Positions 22,501 through 34,079 of a DNA stretch of 64,000 nucleotides are shown here, one piece after another (positions within the stretch are counted from its first letter, which is position 1; every line of letters starts with the position of its first letter). The position numbers and the translations under genes were made by a program. Origin of the DNA: Paracyclopina nana. Lineage: Eukaryota > Arthropoda > Copepoda > Cyclopoida > Cyclopettidae. Under the pieces are notes generated by a model, which worked only from the letters and a program-made list of their open reading frames with translations, searched no databases and was not told where the DNA came from. The stretch covers positions 10,800,501 to 10,864,500 of the forward strand of contig JAGUCH010000002.1 of assembly GCA_019096065.1 (NCBI GenBank), in the 5' to 3' direction.

Positions 22501-23434
22501 GGGGCATGGGTAAAGCGTTAAAACGATAAATCAATAAATCGCAAAATATTCGCAGCTATGTGTGAATTTTTGCGTTTTATTTTCATGGTCAATTTCTCGT
22601 TTTACTTTGGGGTAAAACGATAAAAAGATTTTTTTTATCACACTGCACTTGAAAACTATGAGCACCATTTTCTGGACAATTTCATTAAGATTGTCCACAG
22701 CTAGTGCTGCTTCTAAGGAGTTATGGAAATAAAATAGGACTAGTTTTAAAGGCTTATAACTCCAGAACCAAAAACATTTCAGCTTTTTAATTTCAATAGT
22801 TGGAAAGCTGAGGTTTGTAGCTTTTCAAATTGGTTCTGAGTTTGTTTTCATGTCATCTGGTTCCAGAGATACTGAGCAAAATAACTATAAGATGCAGCTT
22901 CAATATTCTTCATTGAAACATTCTTTAACTAAGCCTATTGTTATATTTAGTATGCTTTATCACTAGAAGGGTCCTTACCTACCATTATGGTGCTATGTTA
23001 AAGTATTCAATGTTTGTGGAATAGCTTTCTTGTGTTCCAAGATAGCTCATAACTATTGGCTTTCAGTGCTTTCATGACAAAATACATAGCCATTAGCTCA
23101 AAACTTTATATCTGCCTACTTTCTAGCTAAATAATTTTCTCTCTTGAGCTTTGATTTGTTTTTTGCTGTATTGCTGAAAAAGTGCATTTTGTCACCATAC
23201 AATGCCCAGGATCCTGGGCATATGTAGAGTAACAATAGAGCTATGGTATAGCAAAGTGAGCCTTTCAATTGGCAAACTAATTTCACTTTGTAGTGTGATA
23301 AGAATAATTCCATTTTATCATTATACTCCAAGGTAAAACGAGAAATTGACCACCAAAATAAAGCGCAAAATTTCACACCTAAGCGCGAATATTTATCGTT
23401 TTCTCGATTTATCGCTTTATCTCTTTACCCATGC
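22501..23434. mobile_element. MITE with GGCATGGGTAAAGCG ends, copy 1
   Basis: The left end (22501-22625, from 'gggcatgggtaaagcgttaa') and right end (about 23310-23434, to 'gctttatctctttacccatg' then 'cc') are inverted repeats of about 125 bp, containing 'cgataaatcg' and 'ggtcaatttctcgttttac' or their complements. The inner part has no transposase-like frame. A second copy follows at 23471-24192. Confidence 0.8.
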
Positions 23435-23470
23435 CGGTATCAGTTTTGGTTAAACTAAAATGCGAGAAAA

Positions 23471-24192
23471 GGGCATGGGTAAAGCGTTAAAACGATAAAC
23501 CGATAAATCGCAAAATATTCGCACCTATGTTTGAATTTTTGCGTTTTATTTTCAGGGTCAACTTCTAGTTTTACTTAGGGGTAAAACGATAAAATGATAG
23601 ATATAAGATGCAGCTTCAATATTCTTAATTGAAAAATTCTTTAACCACGCCCAATGTTATATTAAGTATATTTTATCACTATAAGTGTCCTAACCTACCA
23701 TTATATTGCTATGTTAAAGTATTAAATGATTGTGGAATAGTTTTCTTGTGTTCCAAGATAGCTCATAACTATTGGCTTTCAGTGCTCTCATGACTAAATA
23801 CATTGCCATAAGCTCAAAACTTTATATCAGAATGCTTTGCTAGCTATCATCTAGCTAAATAATTTTCTTTTTTTAGCTTGGATTTAGTTTTTTGTTGCAT
23901 TACTCTTGGTATTTCTGAAAAAAGTGCAAAAAAGGATTTTGTCAACATGCCTATGCCCAGGATCTAGGGCATATAGTATACAGTAACAATAGAGCTATGG
24001 TATAGCAGAGTGAGCCTTTCAAATGGCAAACTAATTACACTTTTGTAGTGTGATAAGAATAATTCCATTTTATCGTTTTACCCCAAAGTAAAACGAGAAA
24101 TTGACCACCAAAATAAAGCGCATAACTTCACACCTAAGCGCGAATATTTATCGTTTTCTCGATTTATCGCTTTATCTCTTTACCCATGCCGG
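23471..24192. mobile_element. MITE with GGCATGGGTAAAGCG ends, copy 2
   Basis: Same terminal repeats and inner sequence as copy 1 in the same orientation, shorter by an internal deletion (the segment after 'taaaatgatagatataagat' joins directly to the later part). Copy 1 ends 36 bp before it begins, so the two stand in tandem. Confidence 0.8.
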
Positions 24193-24206
24193 CTGGTGGA
24201 ATATAC

Positions 24207-24594
24207 AGTCTGACCGTTCAAAATTGGACGGTACCGGAATCTTAACTTTTTGTCACATATTCAAGAAATACAGGACTTTTAAATGATAGCGTTGGAAATA
24301 TTGAGCCTTTTTCTATCTTTTTGTAAAAGTAGAAAAAATCAATTTAAGGAGGAAAAAAACGGGAAAATTCAATTTTCCCAAGGTTATCCAGAAAATTGTC
24401 ACGAAAAAATTAGTGAGTCATTTATTTTTTGATGTCACGGGGAATTCACTATAATATATTTCCTTTTGTCAGAAAACAAAAAAGATGTCTAAAGGTTCAA
24501 GCTTTCCAACGATACCCATTAAGCCACAAAATTCATGAATTCATAACACAAACTTTTGATTCCCGCACCGTCCAATTGTGAACGGTCAGACGGT
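24207..24594. mobile_element. Tc1/mariner-like MITE with TA flanks
   Basis: Terminal inverted repeats of about 36 bp: left 'cagtctgaccgttcaaaatt', right ending 'aattgtgaacggtcagacgg'. They are flanked by TA on both sides (ATA|CAGT... and ...CGG|TATA), as expected for Tc1/mariner-type insertion. The length is about 390 bp with no coding frame. It lies 15 bp after the previous element. Confidence 0.75.
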
Positions 24595-24599
24595 ATATC

Positions 24600-24840
24600 A
24601 TAAAAATATTTTGGGTCTAGCTGCAATGGTTTTGAGGTACAAAAAAAATGTACCAAGCAAAACCGTTTTTGCAAAACCATTTCATTGTTTATTTACATTT
24701 TTGTTTACTTTTTGCGAACTGGATGTTTACTTATTTGTTTACGTCTTTTGCTACTTGCCAAAGACCAATTTTTTGTACCATCAAAAACCGTTTTTGAGTT
24801 TTATTTTTTGTACAAGCACATGGAAAGGCCCTAAGTCATC
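24600..24840 (+). repeat. Partial copy of the right end of the 57059-58312 element
   Basis: Shares 'cattgtttatttac.tttttgtttac', 'aaaaccgttttt' and the terminal 'agcacatggaaagg.cct' with about 58200-58312. It lacks a matching left end. Confidence 0.6.
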
Positions 24841-24894
24841 TAAAAATCTAACAAATCTATATTTAAACAACATTTTTTGGCAATTAGTTTTTGC

Positions 24895-25860
24895 GGGATA
24901 ACTTTTTTGTCCGAAAATCAAGTTGTAAAATGTCTGACATCTACTGCCTTGCCCAACAGATTTGTCATAGTCGCAGAATGTCCTACAAATAGTCCATCAG
25001 GTTTTGTCTAGTTGCAAAATGTCCGACAGATACTTTTGTATTATCGTTTCTTACGTTCTGAGTAGGTTGCGAAGGAACTACATAATGCTTCATTTTGCCT
25101 TTTATTTTAAGAATTCAAGATTTTTTAAAGCCATTTTTAAAAGTCTTGAAACTACGGCAAATGTGTCTGTCAGAAAAGGCACACACATTACCAAAAATGT
25201 TTTGGTCAAAAAATGCTCCTGTCGCCAAAAAATGTTTCGGCCATTTTGTAACTGTTCTGGGGCCTGGTCATTTAGTGTGTTCAAAAAGTTTTCATATTGA
25301 TGGTTTTGGAGTGTCACGAAAAAGCTAACTTCATGACACAAAGAATAGTGTCAAGGAGTGACATGCAGATGACCATGTAAATAGCAACCAAAACAAACTT
25401 AACCAGATGACTCGACTAATTTTTCCACGTTTCTTAACAAAAAAGAGCCCAACTTTGCCTAGTGTAACTTTCTGTTCACACTGGTAACACATGAAGCAAA
25501 ACAAACTTTTTTTCTATGCGTCAAATTCTCATACGGAGTTGTGCTGAGTTGGGATGCGACAAATTTTGGTAACTTCACATGTCAATTTTTGTCACTAATG
25601 ACCAGGCCCCAAATGTGTTGGGCAAAAAGTGCACCCGTCGCTAAAATTGTGCCGGTCATTTTACAACTATACCAATTGTGTCGGACATTTTACAACATGA
25701 CGCAATGTGTCGGACTAAATTATGGAGCCCTGTCATTTTGCAACTATAACAAATGTGTTGGGCAAAAAATGCACCCGTCGCTAAAATTATGTCGGTCATT
25801 TTACAACATGATGAAATGTGTCGGACAAAATGATGGAGCCCGTTTTTACGTATGTGATAA
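24895..25860. repeat. Degenerate TGTCGGACATTTTACAAC repeat region
   Basis: A motif of the form 'tgtcggacattttacaacta' alternates with 'gggcaaaaaatgcacccgtc' 'gctaaaattatg' several times, especially 25600-25840. The left edge 'aacttttttgtccgaaaatc' is found inverted at about 51310-51335, in a short relative at about 51180-51335. The open frames here reflect the repeat, not a gene. Confidence 0.55.
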
Positions 25861-26084
25861 TGACTATACGTATTACCAATATGCTATCACTTCTTCATGC
25901 TTTCGGGACATTTTTCAATATAAAGGACATAATTTATCTGCAGCCATACAAGATAATTGAGTGCATGTGGCTAATCATGTAACCAAACATGTATGTTGAT
26001 AGCTTCATCCTCTGGCCTACTTAGCCTTGGTCTGTCAAGTGATGCAAGCCTCACAAATTGTTTCCTAACAATTCACAATTGGAG

Positions 26085-28442
26085 CTAAAAATATTCGGAC
26101 AACCTGCACCAAGGATGTCCGAACTTGTAGTAGAGAAAAATAGCCATGAGCTGCACAAGAGGTAGAATGAGCAGGACAGCAAGAGGCGCGGCTATGACTG
26201 CAGTAAGAACGAGATGATGGGCGAATTCCTCGCCTGGGAGTGGAGAGAATCCGCGTAGCTTGGTGAGAGCTGAATGGCGTTGCAGCACAGAGGGGCCAGC
26301 AACCGCAATGAGGGGTAAGATGTAGATGGCATTCCAGAGGACATGCCAGGCATGCATCAACCACAACTCGGGAACCACTCGACGACGCCACGCAGTGCGG
26401 TAGGCCTCATAGTCCTGGCCAGTGTGGGCCACGTCCCAGTCGGACACGATGTCGGGGAATATCAAGCAGTCCGTCACGTGGAGCAAACGGCCCACCAATG
26501 ATGCTTTCTGCGAGAAGCTCGGGCAAAAACGCACTTTTAACGCGTACAGACCGCAAATCTGCACGGGAACCAAGAGGCACAGGAACAGCAAGTACATGAC
26601 CCTTGTCGGCAGGCCAATGAAGGCCTCGTGGCCTTCAACAATGGGCAGCCAAGCATCCCTCAAGGTCAATGTGGTCGTCACATTGGCATCGACAATCCAA
26701 TCGTTGTTTGCGAACGGCATGCGTCCGAAATGCCAATGCTCGGAAAATCCCAGGATGCCCAAGAGGGGCGCGAAGTAGGCCAGGATGGCCACAGTTTTGG
26801 CGAGCAGCGAGGCCAAGACGTGAGCGCCGAACGTGACCTTGCCAAGGTCGGGAAGGAAGCCTTTCTTTTTGCTGCTTTCAATCGCAGTCCTCGTGCTGAT
26901 CAAGGAGACTAATCCCAAGGCTATGGAGGCGGCAATCAGCCATGTGCTTCCAACGGAGAAGAACAGCCTCGCCACAGAGCCACTGACGCCGAAATTCCTG
27001 CTCTCCGTGGCCAGGCAGAGAATGACAAGCTGCAAGATGTACTGGAAGAAAGTCTCGAGCGTCATCTCGGTGCGCTTGGCTTGAACGATCATTGCGTCCA
27101 GAATGCGTCCTTTCCTACACAATTCCGAATAGCAATCCAGGTGCCTGATCATCACCCCAGTCGTCAAGTCGGACACCAAAAGCCTACGCTGCTTCAACAC
27201 TGCCAGTGAATTGAGGCATTTGTTCACCAGGATGACGGCTGGTACGACTGGGCTCAAGAGCATCACCGATGCGCTCAGCACGAATCGCCCAGAACGAGAC
27301 AATTGGAGGTCAGCGAGGCCGTCAAAAATTTTTCTGTAATTGCGGCTGAAATAGGCCCCCTTGAGCACCTCGGGGACAACCAAAAAGGCCACCATGAGCA
27401 TGATGAGTTGTCCAGAGAGGCTTGAAAATTGAGTCGGCCTGAGGCTGGCGTAGGCGACGAACAGAATTGTCCAGTCCTTGAAGAAATCCAAGTAGTAGGA
27501 AAGCAGATCGGTGGCAAGAGACAGCAAGAGTGAGACTACTTCGAAGGTCATCGTCCGTATGAGCCTATGGAGGAATGGAGGGAAAACGGCCTTGTACACG
27601 GTTCGTATGCACGGAGGCTCCGATGACCACAAAATGCTTTTCACCCTCCTGTTGCCGAAGCTGCCTTTGAGGCACAAATTGGTGCTCCGTTCCGAGCCGG
27701 CGTGAACTGCGCACTCCAAGCGGTGGATTAGGACGAAGTAAGCGTCGATTTGAGCCGGATCACTGTCGAAGAGCAGTGGTGCCAAATCGATGAGCATGGT
27801 CTTCCACCCGCGTTCCAATGCGTGCACAGACCGGTAGCATTCCTCCAACTCTGGACTGGGCTCCGCTTCTTGGTCATCCACAAGCGCTTTGGCCGCCAGG
27901 AGGAACTTAGAGATGGCGGGCTCGATCGTGACATTTTCCAACAGAGGCCGCTCAGGCGCGGCCTTTTTGCTCCAGTGGAGGATAGCAAATCGGGTGAGCC
28001 TGAATTTGAGCGCCCACACCATGGGCGTCCCCAATGCGACAATGATCACGGTGATCATGGTGACCAGTGTAGCGTGCGTGTCTGGTGGCGATGAGCGGCC
28101 GTTGTCATGAGGACAAGAGGCCTCGTCGCTCCTGTCAATGCAGTGGTAGATGCCATCGCAGACATGCGACTTTTCGAAGCACTGCCCAGGACGCCGGCCT
28201 CCACATCTAATCTGAGAGGACTCGAGGCATTCGGAGCTGAGCCAAGTGGGATCTTCGCACATCATCAAGGCCTCGTCCCAGCCTCCATCGCAGAAGGCGT
28301 CCTCAGCCTCACAAAATCGCCCTTTATTCTCGTGCATTTGAGCGCAGTCAATTAGCGGCCCGGAGCAGGCACAACTTGAATCCAGACTTGCGCAGCACAG
28401 CCTCGCATAGCTAAAAAATGCCAATAGCAGTAACAGAAGCAT
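26085..28442 (-). CDS. Single-exon LDLa-domain multipass membrane protein, 785 aa
   Basis: Start at ATG 28442. A signal peptide (MLLLLLLAFFSYARLCCAS) is followed by a Cys-rich extracellular part with one LDL-receptor class A module (CGGRRPGQCFEKSHVCDG... to DRSDEASC, with the calcium-binding D/E set intact). A transmembrane segment (TLVTMITVIIVALGTPMVW) and a long cytoplasmic stretch come next. Then about seven or more hydrophobic segments in the C-terminal half, including FEVVSLLLSLATDLLSYYLD, a run after LKGAYFSRNY, and ones near LSLISTRTA and LTAVIAAPLAVLLIL. The multipass half faintly recalls XK-related proteins, but I cannot support that firmly. An intronless gene of this size beside intron-containing neighbours may be a retrocopy or an expanded lineage-specific family. 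Confidence 0.75.
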   Translation of the reverse strand: MLLLLLLAFFSYARLCCASLDSSCACSGPLIDCAQMHENKGRFCEAEDAFCDGGWDEALMMCEDPTWLSSECLESSQIRCGGRRPGQCFEKSHVCDGIYHCIDRSDEASCPHDNGRSSPPDTHATLVTMITVIIVALGTPMVWALKFRLTRFAILHWSKKAAPERPLLENVTIEPAISKFLLAAKALVDDQEAEPSPELEECYRSVHALERGWKTMLIDLAPLLFDSDPAQIDAYFVLIHRLECAVHAGSERSTNLCLKGSFGNRRVKSILWSSEPPCIRTVYKAVFPPFLHRLIRTMTFEVVSLLLSLATDLLSYYLDFFKDWTILFVAYASLRPTQFSSLSGQLIMLMVAFLVVPEVLKGAYFSRNYRKIFDGLADLQLSRSGRFVLSASVMLLSPVVPAVILVNKCLNSLAVLKQRRLLVSDLTTGVMIRHLDCYSELCRKGRILDAMIVQAKRTEMTLETFFQYILQLVILCLATESRNFGVSGSVARLFFSVGSTWLIAASIALGLVSLISTRTAIESSKKKGFLPDLGKVTFGAHVLASLLAKTVAILAYFAPLLGILGFSEHWHFGRMPFANNDWIVDANVTTTLTLRDAWLPIVEGHEAFIGLPTRVMYLLFLCLLVPVQICGLYALKVRFCPSFSQKASLVGRLLHVTDCLIFPDIVSDWDVAHTGQDYEAYRTAWRRRVVPELWLMHAWHVLWNAIYILPLIAVAGPSVLQRHSALTKLRGFSPLPGEEFAHHLVLTAVIAAPLAVLLILPLVQLMAIFLYYKFGHPWCRLSEYF

Positions 28443-29039
28443 TGTTTTCTAAACACGCTCCCAACTTTCAAGCTGCACTCATGCACGGGCAATAGAGAAG
28501 GCTCTTATCAAGGATCAGCTAGACGGCAAATGAAAATGAACGTGCTTGCCTAGATAATGAAGAATGCTAAGGAGGTGACTGATTCACCGAAACGGGATAA
28601 TCCGACTCGTAACTACCTGGGTGCTCAAGGCTAGTGAGCGTTGCCTCGGATAATTTGAGCGAACCACTTACCAAATGAAATGAGTAGACGATAGTACAAG
28701 TTTCGTGCGCAGAAAAGAAAAAATTCAAAATTACTGAAATAAAGAAACCACAATGCATTGGGATTATTATAGTTTCCTTTTCTATGCGGCCATTAAGCTC
28801 CTCAATTGATGTTTAAGTTGCACCCAAAAAGTTTGTAGGCGAAAAAATTTATATTCCTGGGCAAAGTGAGATAAATTGCTACGAAAGTTCACCTTCAAAA
28901 GCAGCTAAATGTGCATTGTGAGACTCGTGTTGAAAGAAACGCTTAAACATTGTTTTATCAGTGAGCAAAGGAAGTGGGAAAAAATCGGCCGAAAAAGATC
29001 GCATGTAAACATCACTAAAGTGCGCTGAGGGACTCATAT
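28443..29039. other. Upstream spacer of the LDLa gene
   Basis: Should contain the promoter of the minus-strand gene. Nothing else is recognised. Confidence 0.4.
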
Positions 29040-29490
29040 TGTGCCAAAAAATCAAAAAAATTGGGTTTGCAGGGTTTTTTGACTGACTCCCTTGAAGAAT
29101 CCATTTAGTAGCTTTCCGAAAATGTTATGGGCTATCTGGAAGGTCTACCCCTAGGTAGTCACTGTGACAAAGGGTTTTGCCTTCGGGCTCCTGGGAGGGG
29201 AGATATGGGCTGTCAAAGTTTTGGGAAATTCTTATGTAGTAAAACTTTGGACCCCTCTCACAGCCATATGCATATGGTTCAACTTTTATCCACCCATTTT
29301 TTGTGCATTATTAGGCCCCCTATGGGTGTCTCAGAGAATGGGCTAAAAGTTGCATGCCCACTGTGCTCCAGGGGCTAAAATGAGTGCTTTAGGGGGAAAC
29401 TTTGGGAAAATTGAGCAACCTTCCCTCGGTGGAATTTTTTTTTGCAAAGAGTCAGCCAAAGATTAGTACTTTCAAATAAAAAAATAAAAA
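29040..29490 (+). repeat. Dispersed repeat, copy inverted at 62660-63070
   Basis: Segments such as 'aaagggttttgcc', 'tttgggaaattcttat', 'tgcccactgtgctccagggg' and 'gcaaagagtcagccaaagat' match the reverse complement of about 62660-63070 over some 400 bp at moderate divergence. No coding frame. Confidence 0.7.
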
Positions 29491-29799
29491 AGTACATTTT
29501 TTTGTTTGAGGACAGATATCATCAGTCAAAGTTAGCCAATTTTTGCCCTCATAACTTTGTGAAACAGACTTGGAATTTAAGAGCTGAAAATGAAGGTTTA
29601 GTATGATTATAGGGTCACGTGAACAATATTTATTTCTATCATTTTTTTATTTTGTTAGCATTTTAAGGTACTTATTTATCAAACCTTTATAATTAATTCA
29701 AAAATTAGCTTATATTGTAACTTTTAATTTTTCATCTCACAAAATGCATTTATGATGGCTGAATTTAGAATTAAGGCTTGTCATACACATCAACCTGAG

Positions 29800-30030
29800 G
29801 GCTACTGTAACCCAGAAAAAATTGCCCACCCAAAATACGTACATATTCTGAAAGCTTATGCTCTGGGGGTTCATATGGTAGTAATTTTAAAATCCTGGCC
29901 AAGCGCTTCCCATTAAATAAAATTTTAAAAAACTTCTAGCGCCGAAAGCATTGATTTGGTCGAATTGTACCTGTTAAAATACCCCCACTAAAATTGCACG
30001 ATCTATCTTTCTTCATTTCATATGAAAATT
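29800..30030 (+). repeat. Diverged single-arm copy of the hairpin element
   Basis: 'ttctgaaagcttatgctctg' then 'ggggttcatatggtagtaat' and 'ttttaaaatcctggcc' match, in the same orientation, the inverse of the right arm at 14213-14345. No partner arm was found nearby. Confidence 0.55.
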
Positions 30031-30185
30031 GCCAGGATTCCCTGGAATCGAGATAATGTGGACAGATCGGTCTCTGAGAAGAGAAATTGAATTCATGCCA
30101 TTTGACAAAAAAAAAACTGCCACCGCTGCCTTGGAACTGGCACATTTTGAAACTTTTTTGAGACATTGAGTGTGACTCGTATTGC

Positions 30186-30666
30186 CTAGTTATAGAACGA
30201 GCCGGAAATTTTCAGTTTGATCAAGCTTCAAGCTTTTTGAAAAGTGTTCGAGCGATCCCAAGCTTTAGAAAATAATTATCAAGCTTTTTCAAGCTCAAAA
30301 TGTCACATTTCAAGCTTTTTTCAAGCTTCTCACTTTTTTAGTATTTTATCATAAAAGTCACCAGATTTGACAAAATTACGCAGAAAACGCAAAAATGACA
30401 GAAAAAGATTTAACTTGATTTAAGTACTGCATTCCCTTAAGTATTTATTAATTTTAAAATCAGGTTTTTTTTTCTTTTGATCAAAATGGATTCGGTTTTA
30501 TAATTTTTTGGTGTCAAGCTTTATCAAGCTTTGCATTTTTTGGGTTTCAAGCTTTTTTAAGCTTTTCAAAATTTGGTTCCAGCGATCCCAAGCTTTTGCT
30601 TATGTAGCTCAAGCTGGGTTTTAGTTTCAAGCTTTCAAGCCAAGCTGAAACTCGTTCCATCACTAG
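30186..30666. mobile_element. AAGCTT-rich MITE with CTAGTKATRGAACGAG ends
   Basis: Left end 'ctagttatagaacgag' and right end 'ctcgttccatcactag' are inverted. Inner arms share 'cgagcgatcccaagcttt' (left) and 'ccagcgatcccaagctttt' (right, direct), and the body is packed with 'tcaagctttt'. TATTGCC occurs near both ends ('cgtattgcctag', 'ctagactattgccc'), possibly an imperfect target duplication. About 480 bp, non-coding. Confidence 0.65.
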
Positions 30667-31744
30667 ACTATTGCCCTACTTTCATAATGGCTGCTGTGGT
30701 GGGATGGCAGTATTTTAGACACATCCTTTTAGAGACAAATTTTACTGCAATTTTGGCACTTCTTGGAACCACTTCTTGCTACTTCGGCAGAATTTTTGAA
30801 AATCAAAGCAAATGCAAAAATATCAAATATTTCCTTTTGATTCAATCAGAACTCGATTTTAGTTAAATATTAAGGTACTTATTTCACAATTACTTAATTC
30901 CTTGACAATTTTTTCTTCATCAGAGTTGTTTTTTGCCTTCTTTAGAAGCATTTTATTTTCCCATCACTGACTATTAGCTGCTCGATTTGTTTCTTGGGTT
31001 CGTTATACTCTTCTCTGTACAGCTCTGCTGGTACCAAGGATTTTCGGTTACCGGTAGAGAAGCAGCTCAGAAAATTGGAAAAAGCCAGCCCAAGAGTACT
31101 GTCCCTAATTTTTACTGATAGTCCTCAAAACTTGGCTTCGAATAAAATCCACCAGTAGGAATATGGCTTCTCTAGTTCCGCCCTATAGGGGCAATGTCAA
31201 CTGTAGCGTAGAGCTCTGGTGTAAAAAGTTGTGTGGTATGCATAAGCAGCTAAGTAGGAATCAATTGCATGGGACATATGACCACCTCATAGAGTGGGCC
31301 TGTGGTCAAGGTCCTCATAATCCCACCAAACCTAATCGAATGGAGGGCTTTGGGCTAGAAAACCAAAAATAAAGACCAGAAATGGCGTATCAGGATTTTA
31401 AAATTGCTTGGGATTTACATGGAAGGGCTTTCCGCGAGAATAAAGGGCGATTCAGATACGGAGAAAAATGACACTTAACGTTCAAGCCTCTGTCAAGCCA
31501 ATAATAAAGAAAACTACTGTACTTACGAGACGCATCACATGGCCAGTTTTGATGAAAAATATCCATGATGAGTCGAAACACAGTCAGTGAAGGAATTCAG
31601 CAATTTAACCCGATGATCCATTCAAGTTCAACAATTTCTGATTCAAAAATCGACTTCGTTACTTTATGGGTCAAGAAGAACTAGGGCCTCATCAGGCCTT
31701 TGAAGTCCAAAACGTTTCTGCAGATATGCAGATTGACGATTAAC
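30667..31744. other. Gene-free stretch left of the foldback
   Basis: About 31065-31135 is an inverted relative of about 2820-2910. No gene, RNA or further repeat is recognised. Confidence 0.4.
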
Positions 31745-32399
31745 AGGCAATGTCCAGTGCTGCCAGATCTTTGTTATGAAAAGACGCCGCGCTTTTATCA
31801 AAAATAGCCGGGATCGGCGTAGTTGTAAATTTGGCCTAAAATAGCCGGGTTTTGGCAATTTTGCTCAAAAAAAACGCAGCTGAATTTCTCATCAATTGTC
31901 ATGAATACCTAAAAACGCCGCAAATTCGTCGCAAAATGGCCGATTTTCAGCTTTTTTAGGCCATCCTCAAAAATAGCCGCTGCACAGTGGATCAGAAAGC
32001 CGATTTTACGCGCACGAGAAATTACGTCAAATCGCAGATTTCCGATTTTAGCACCCATTTTCAGTTTCTAATTTGTATGACTTATAGGCTATCTAAAGAG
32101 CACAAATTAATGTTAATTGAGAGATAAAGATTCAAATTTGGTGAAGGAAGCATAATTTTTGGGCAAAAGTTGATTTTGGCGAATTCAGTAGAACAGCAAC
32201 TTTGCACAATTTGAGAAAAAATTGAATCGCCCATAACTTTGGCTGCGTCTGCAGAGCCAGCCTTCAAATGCAATGAAAACTTGCCGTTCTCAGTGCTTTG
32301 ACACACGGTTAAACATAACAAGAATTTATCAGGCACAAAATCACACAACATTTCATTATTACTGAGGTCAAGTGAACTGAGGTTAGCTGAGCGATTAAC

Positions 32400-33850
32400 G
32401 GCCAAACAAATTTGCCTGAGTACTTAACTCTGATATTTTTTATCTGTCTATCTTTTTGGGTGGGATTGGGTGGACTAGAACTGCAAACCATGTTCTCCGC
32501 TTTGAATCGCAGTTGGGCTTGTCAGGGAAATTTCGTTTTTACCGAGGTCAAGTGAACCAGGGTTTGCTGAGCAATTGGCGGCCAAAAAAAAATTTGCCTC
32601 ATGCCAAAGTACCTGACTCTGATATTTTTTATCTGTCTTTCTTTTTGGGTGGGATCATTGGGATCATTTGGGATCAAATGTGTACTAGAACTGCAAACTG
32701 TGTTCTCCGCTTTGAATCGCGGTTTGGCTTGTCAGGGAAATTTCGTTTTTACCGAGGTCAAGTGAACCGGGGTTTGCTGAGCAATTCGCAGCCAAAAAAA
32801 AATTTGCCTCATGCCAAAGTACCTGACTCTGATATTTTTTATCTGTCTTTCTTTTTGGGTGGGATCATTGGGATCATTTGGGATCAAATGTGTACTAGAA
32901 CTGCAAACTGTGTTCTCCGCTTTGAATCGCGGTTTGGCTTGTCAGGGAAATTTCGTTTTTACCGAGGTCAAGTGAACCGGGGTTTGCTGAGCAATTGGCG
33001 GCCAAAAAAAAATTTGCCTCATGCCAAAGTACCTGACTCTGATATTTTTTATCTGTCTTTCTTTTTGGGTGGGATCATTGGGATCATTTGGGATCAAATG
33101 TGTACTAAAACTGCAAACCGTGTTCTCCGCTTTGAATCGCGGTTGGGCTTGTCAGGGAAATTTCGTTTTTACCGAGGTCAAGTCAACCGGGGTTTGCTGA
33201 GCCATTTGCGGCCAAAAAAATTTGCCTCATGCCAAAGTACCTGGCTCTGATATTTTTTATCTGTCTTTCTTTTTGGGTGGGATCATTGGGATCATTTGGG
33301 ATCAAATGTGTACTAGAACTGCAAACTGTGTTCTCCGCTTTGAATCGCGGTTGGGCTTGTCAGGGAAATTTCGTTTTTACCGAGGTCAAGTCAACCGGGG
33401 TTTGCTGAGCAATTGGCGGCCAAAAAAAAATTTGCCTCATGCCAAAGTACCTGACTCTGATATTTTTTATCTGTCTTTCTTTTTGGGTGGGATCATTGGG
33501 ATCATTTGGGATCAAATGTGTACTAGAACTGCAAACCGTGTTCTCCGCTTTGAATCACGGTTAGGCTTGTCAGGGAAATTTTGTTTTTACCGAGGTCAAG
33601 TGAACCAGGGTTTGCTGAGCAATTGGCGGCCAAAAAAAAATTTGCCTCATGCCAAAGTACCTGACTCTGATATTTTTTATCTGTCTTTCTTTTTGGGTGG
33701 GATCATTGGGATCATTTGGGATCAAATGTGTACTAGAACTGCAAACTGTGTTCTCCGCTTTGAATCGCAGTTGGGCTTGTCAGGGAAATTTCGTTTTTAC
33801 CGAGGTCAAGTGAACCGGGGTTTGCTGAGCAATTGGCGGCCAAAAAAAAA
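32400..33850 (+). repeat. 210-bp tandem repeat, left arm, 7 copies
   Basis: Copies of 'gttctccgctttgaatcgc' occur near 32488, 32702, 32912, 33122, 33330, 33540 and 33750, a period of 210 bp with one unit of 208. Each unit contains 'gggatcattgggatcatttg' 'ggatca' and 'tcagggaaatttcgttttta'. Because 210 is a multiple of three, one frame stays open for up to 264 codons; this is a by-product of the repeat, not a supported protein. Confidence 0.9.
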
Positions 33851-34079
33851 TTGCTTAAGCACCTGACAGGATGGCTTTTGGTACCAATATGCAATAGAGC
33901 GATTCTTTTATCAAAATCTAAAAAAATCTTTTTACAAATACCAGATATTTGCAAATATAAGCAAAATATCACGCATTATTTTGTTGATATTTTCGCATGT
34001 GAACAGGGCCTTAATTGCGCATGTCAAAAATGCATTTTCAGCTTTATTACTGTGCTACATAAGCATGCAGTTAAGTACC

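Noticed and set aside
32456-33866. Long open frames of 264 and 214 codons
   Set aside because: They are the open frame of the 210-bp tandem repeat (a multiple of three); no start context, splice sites or domain support a protein.
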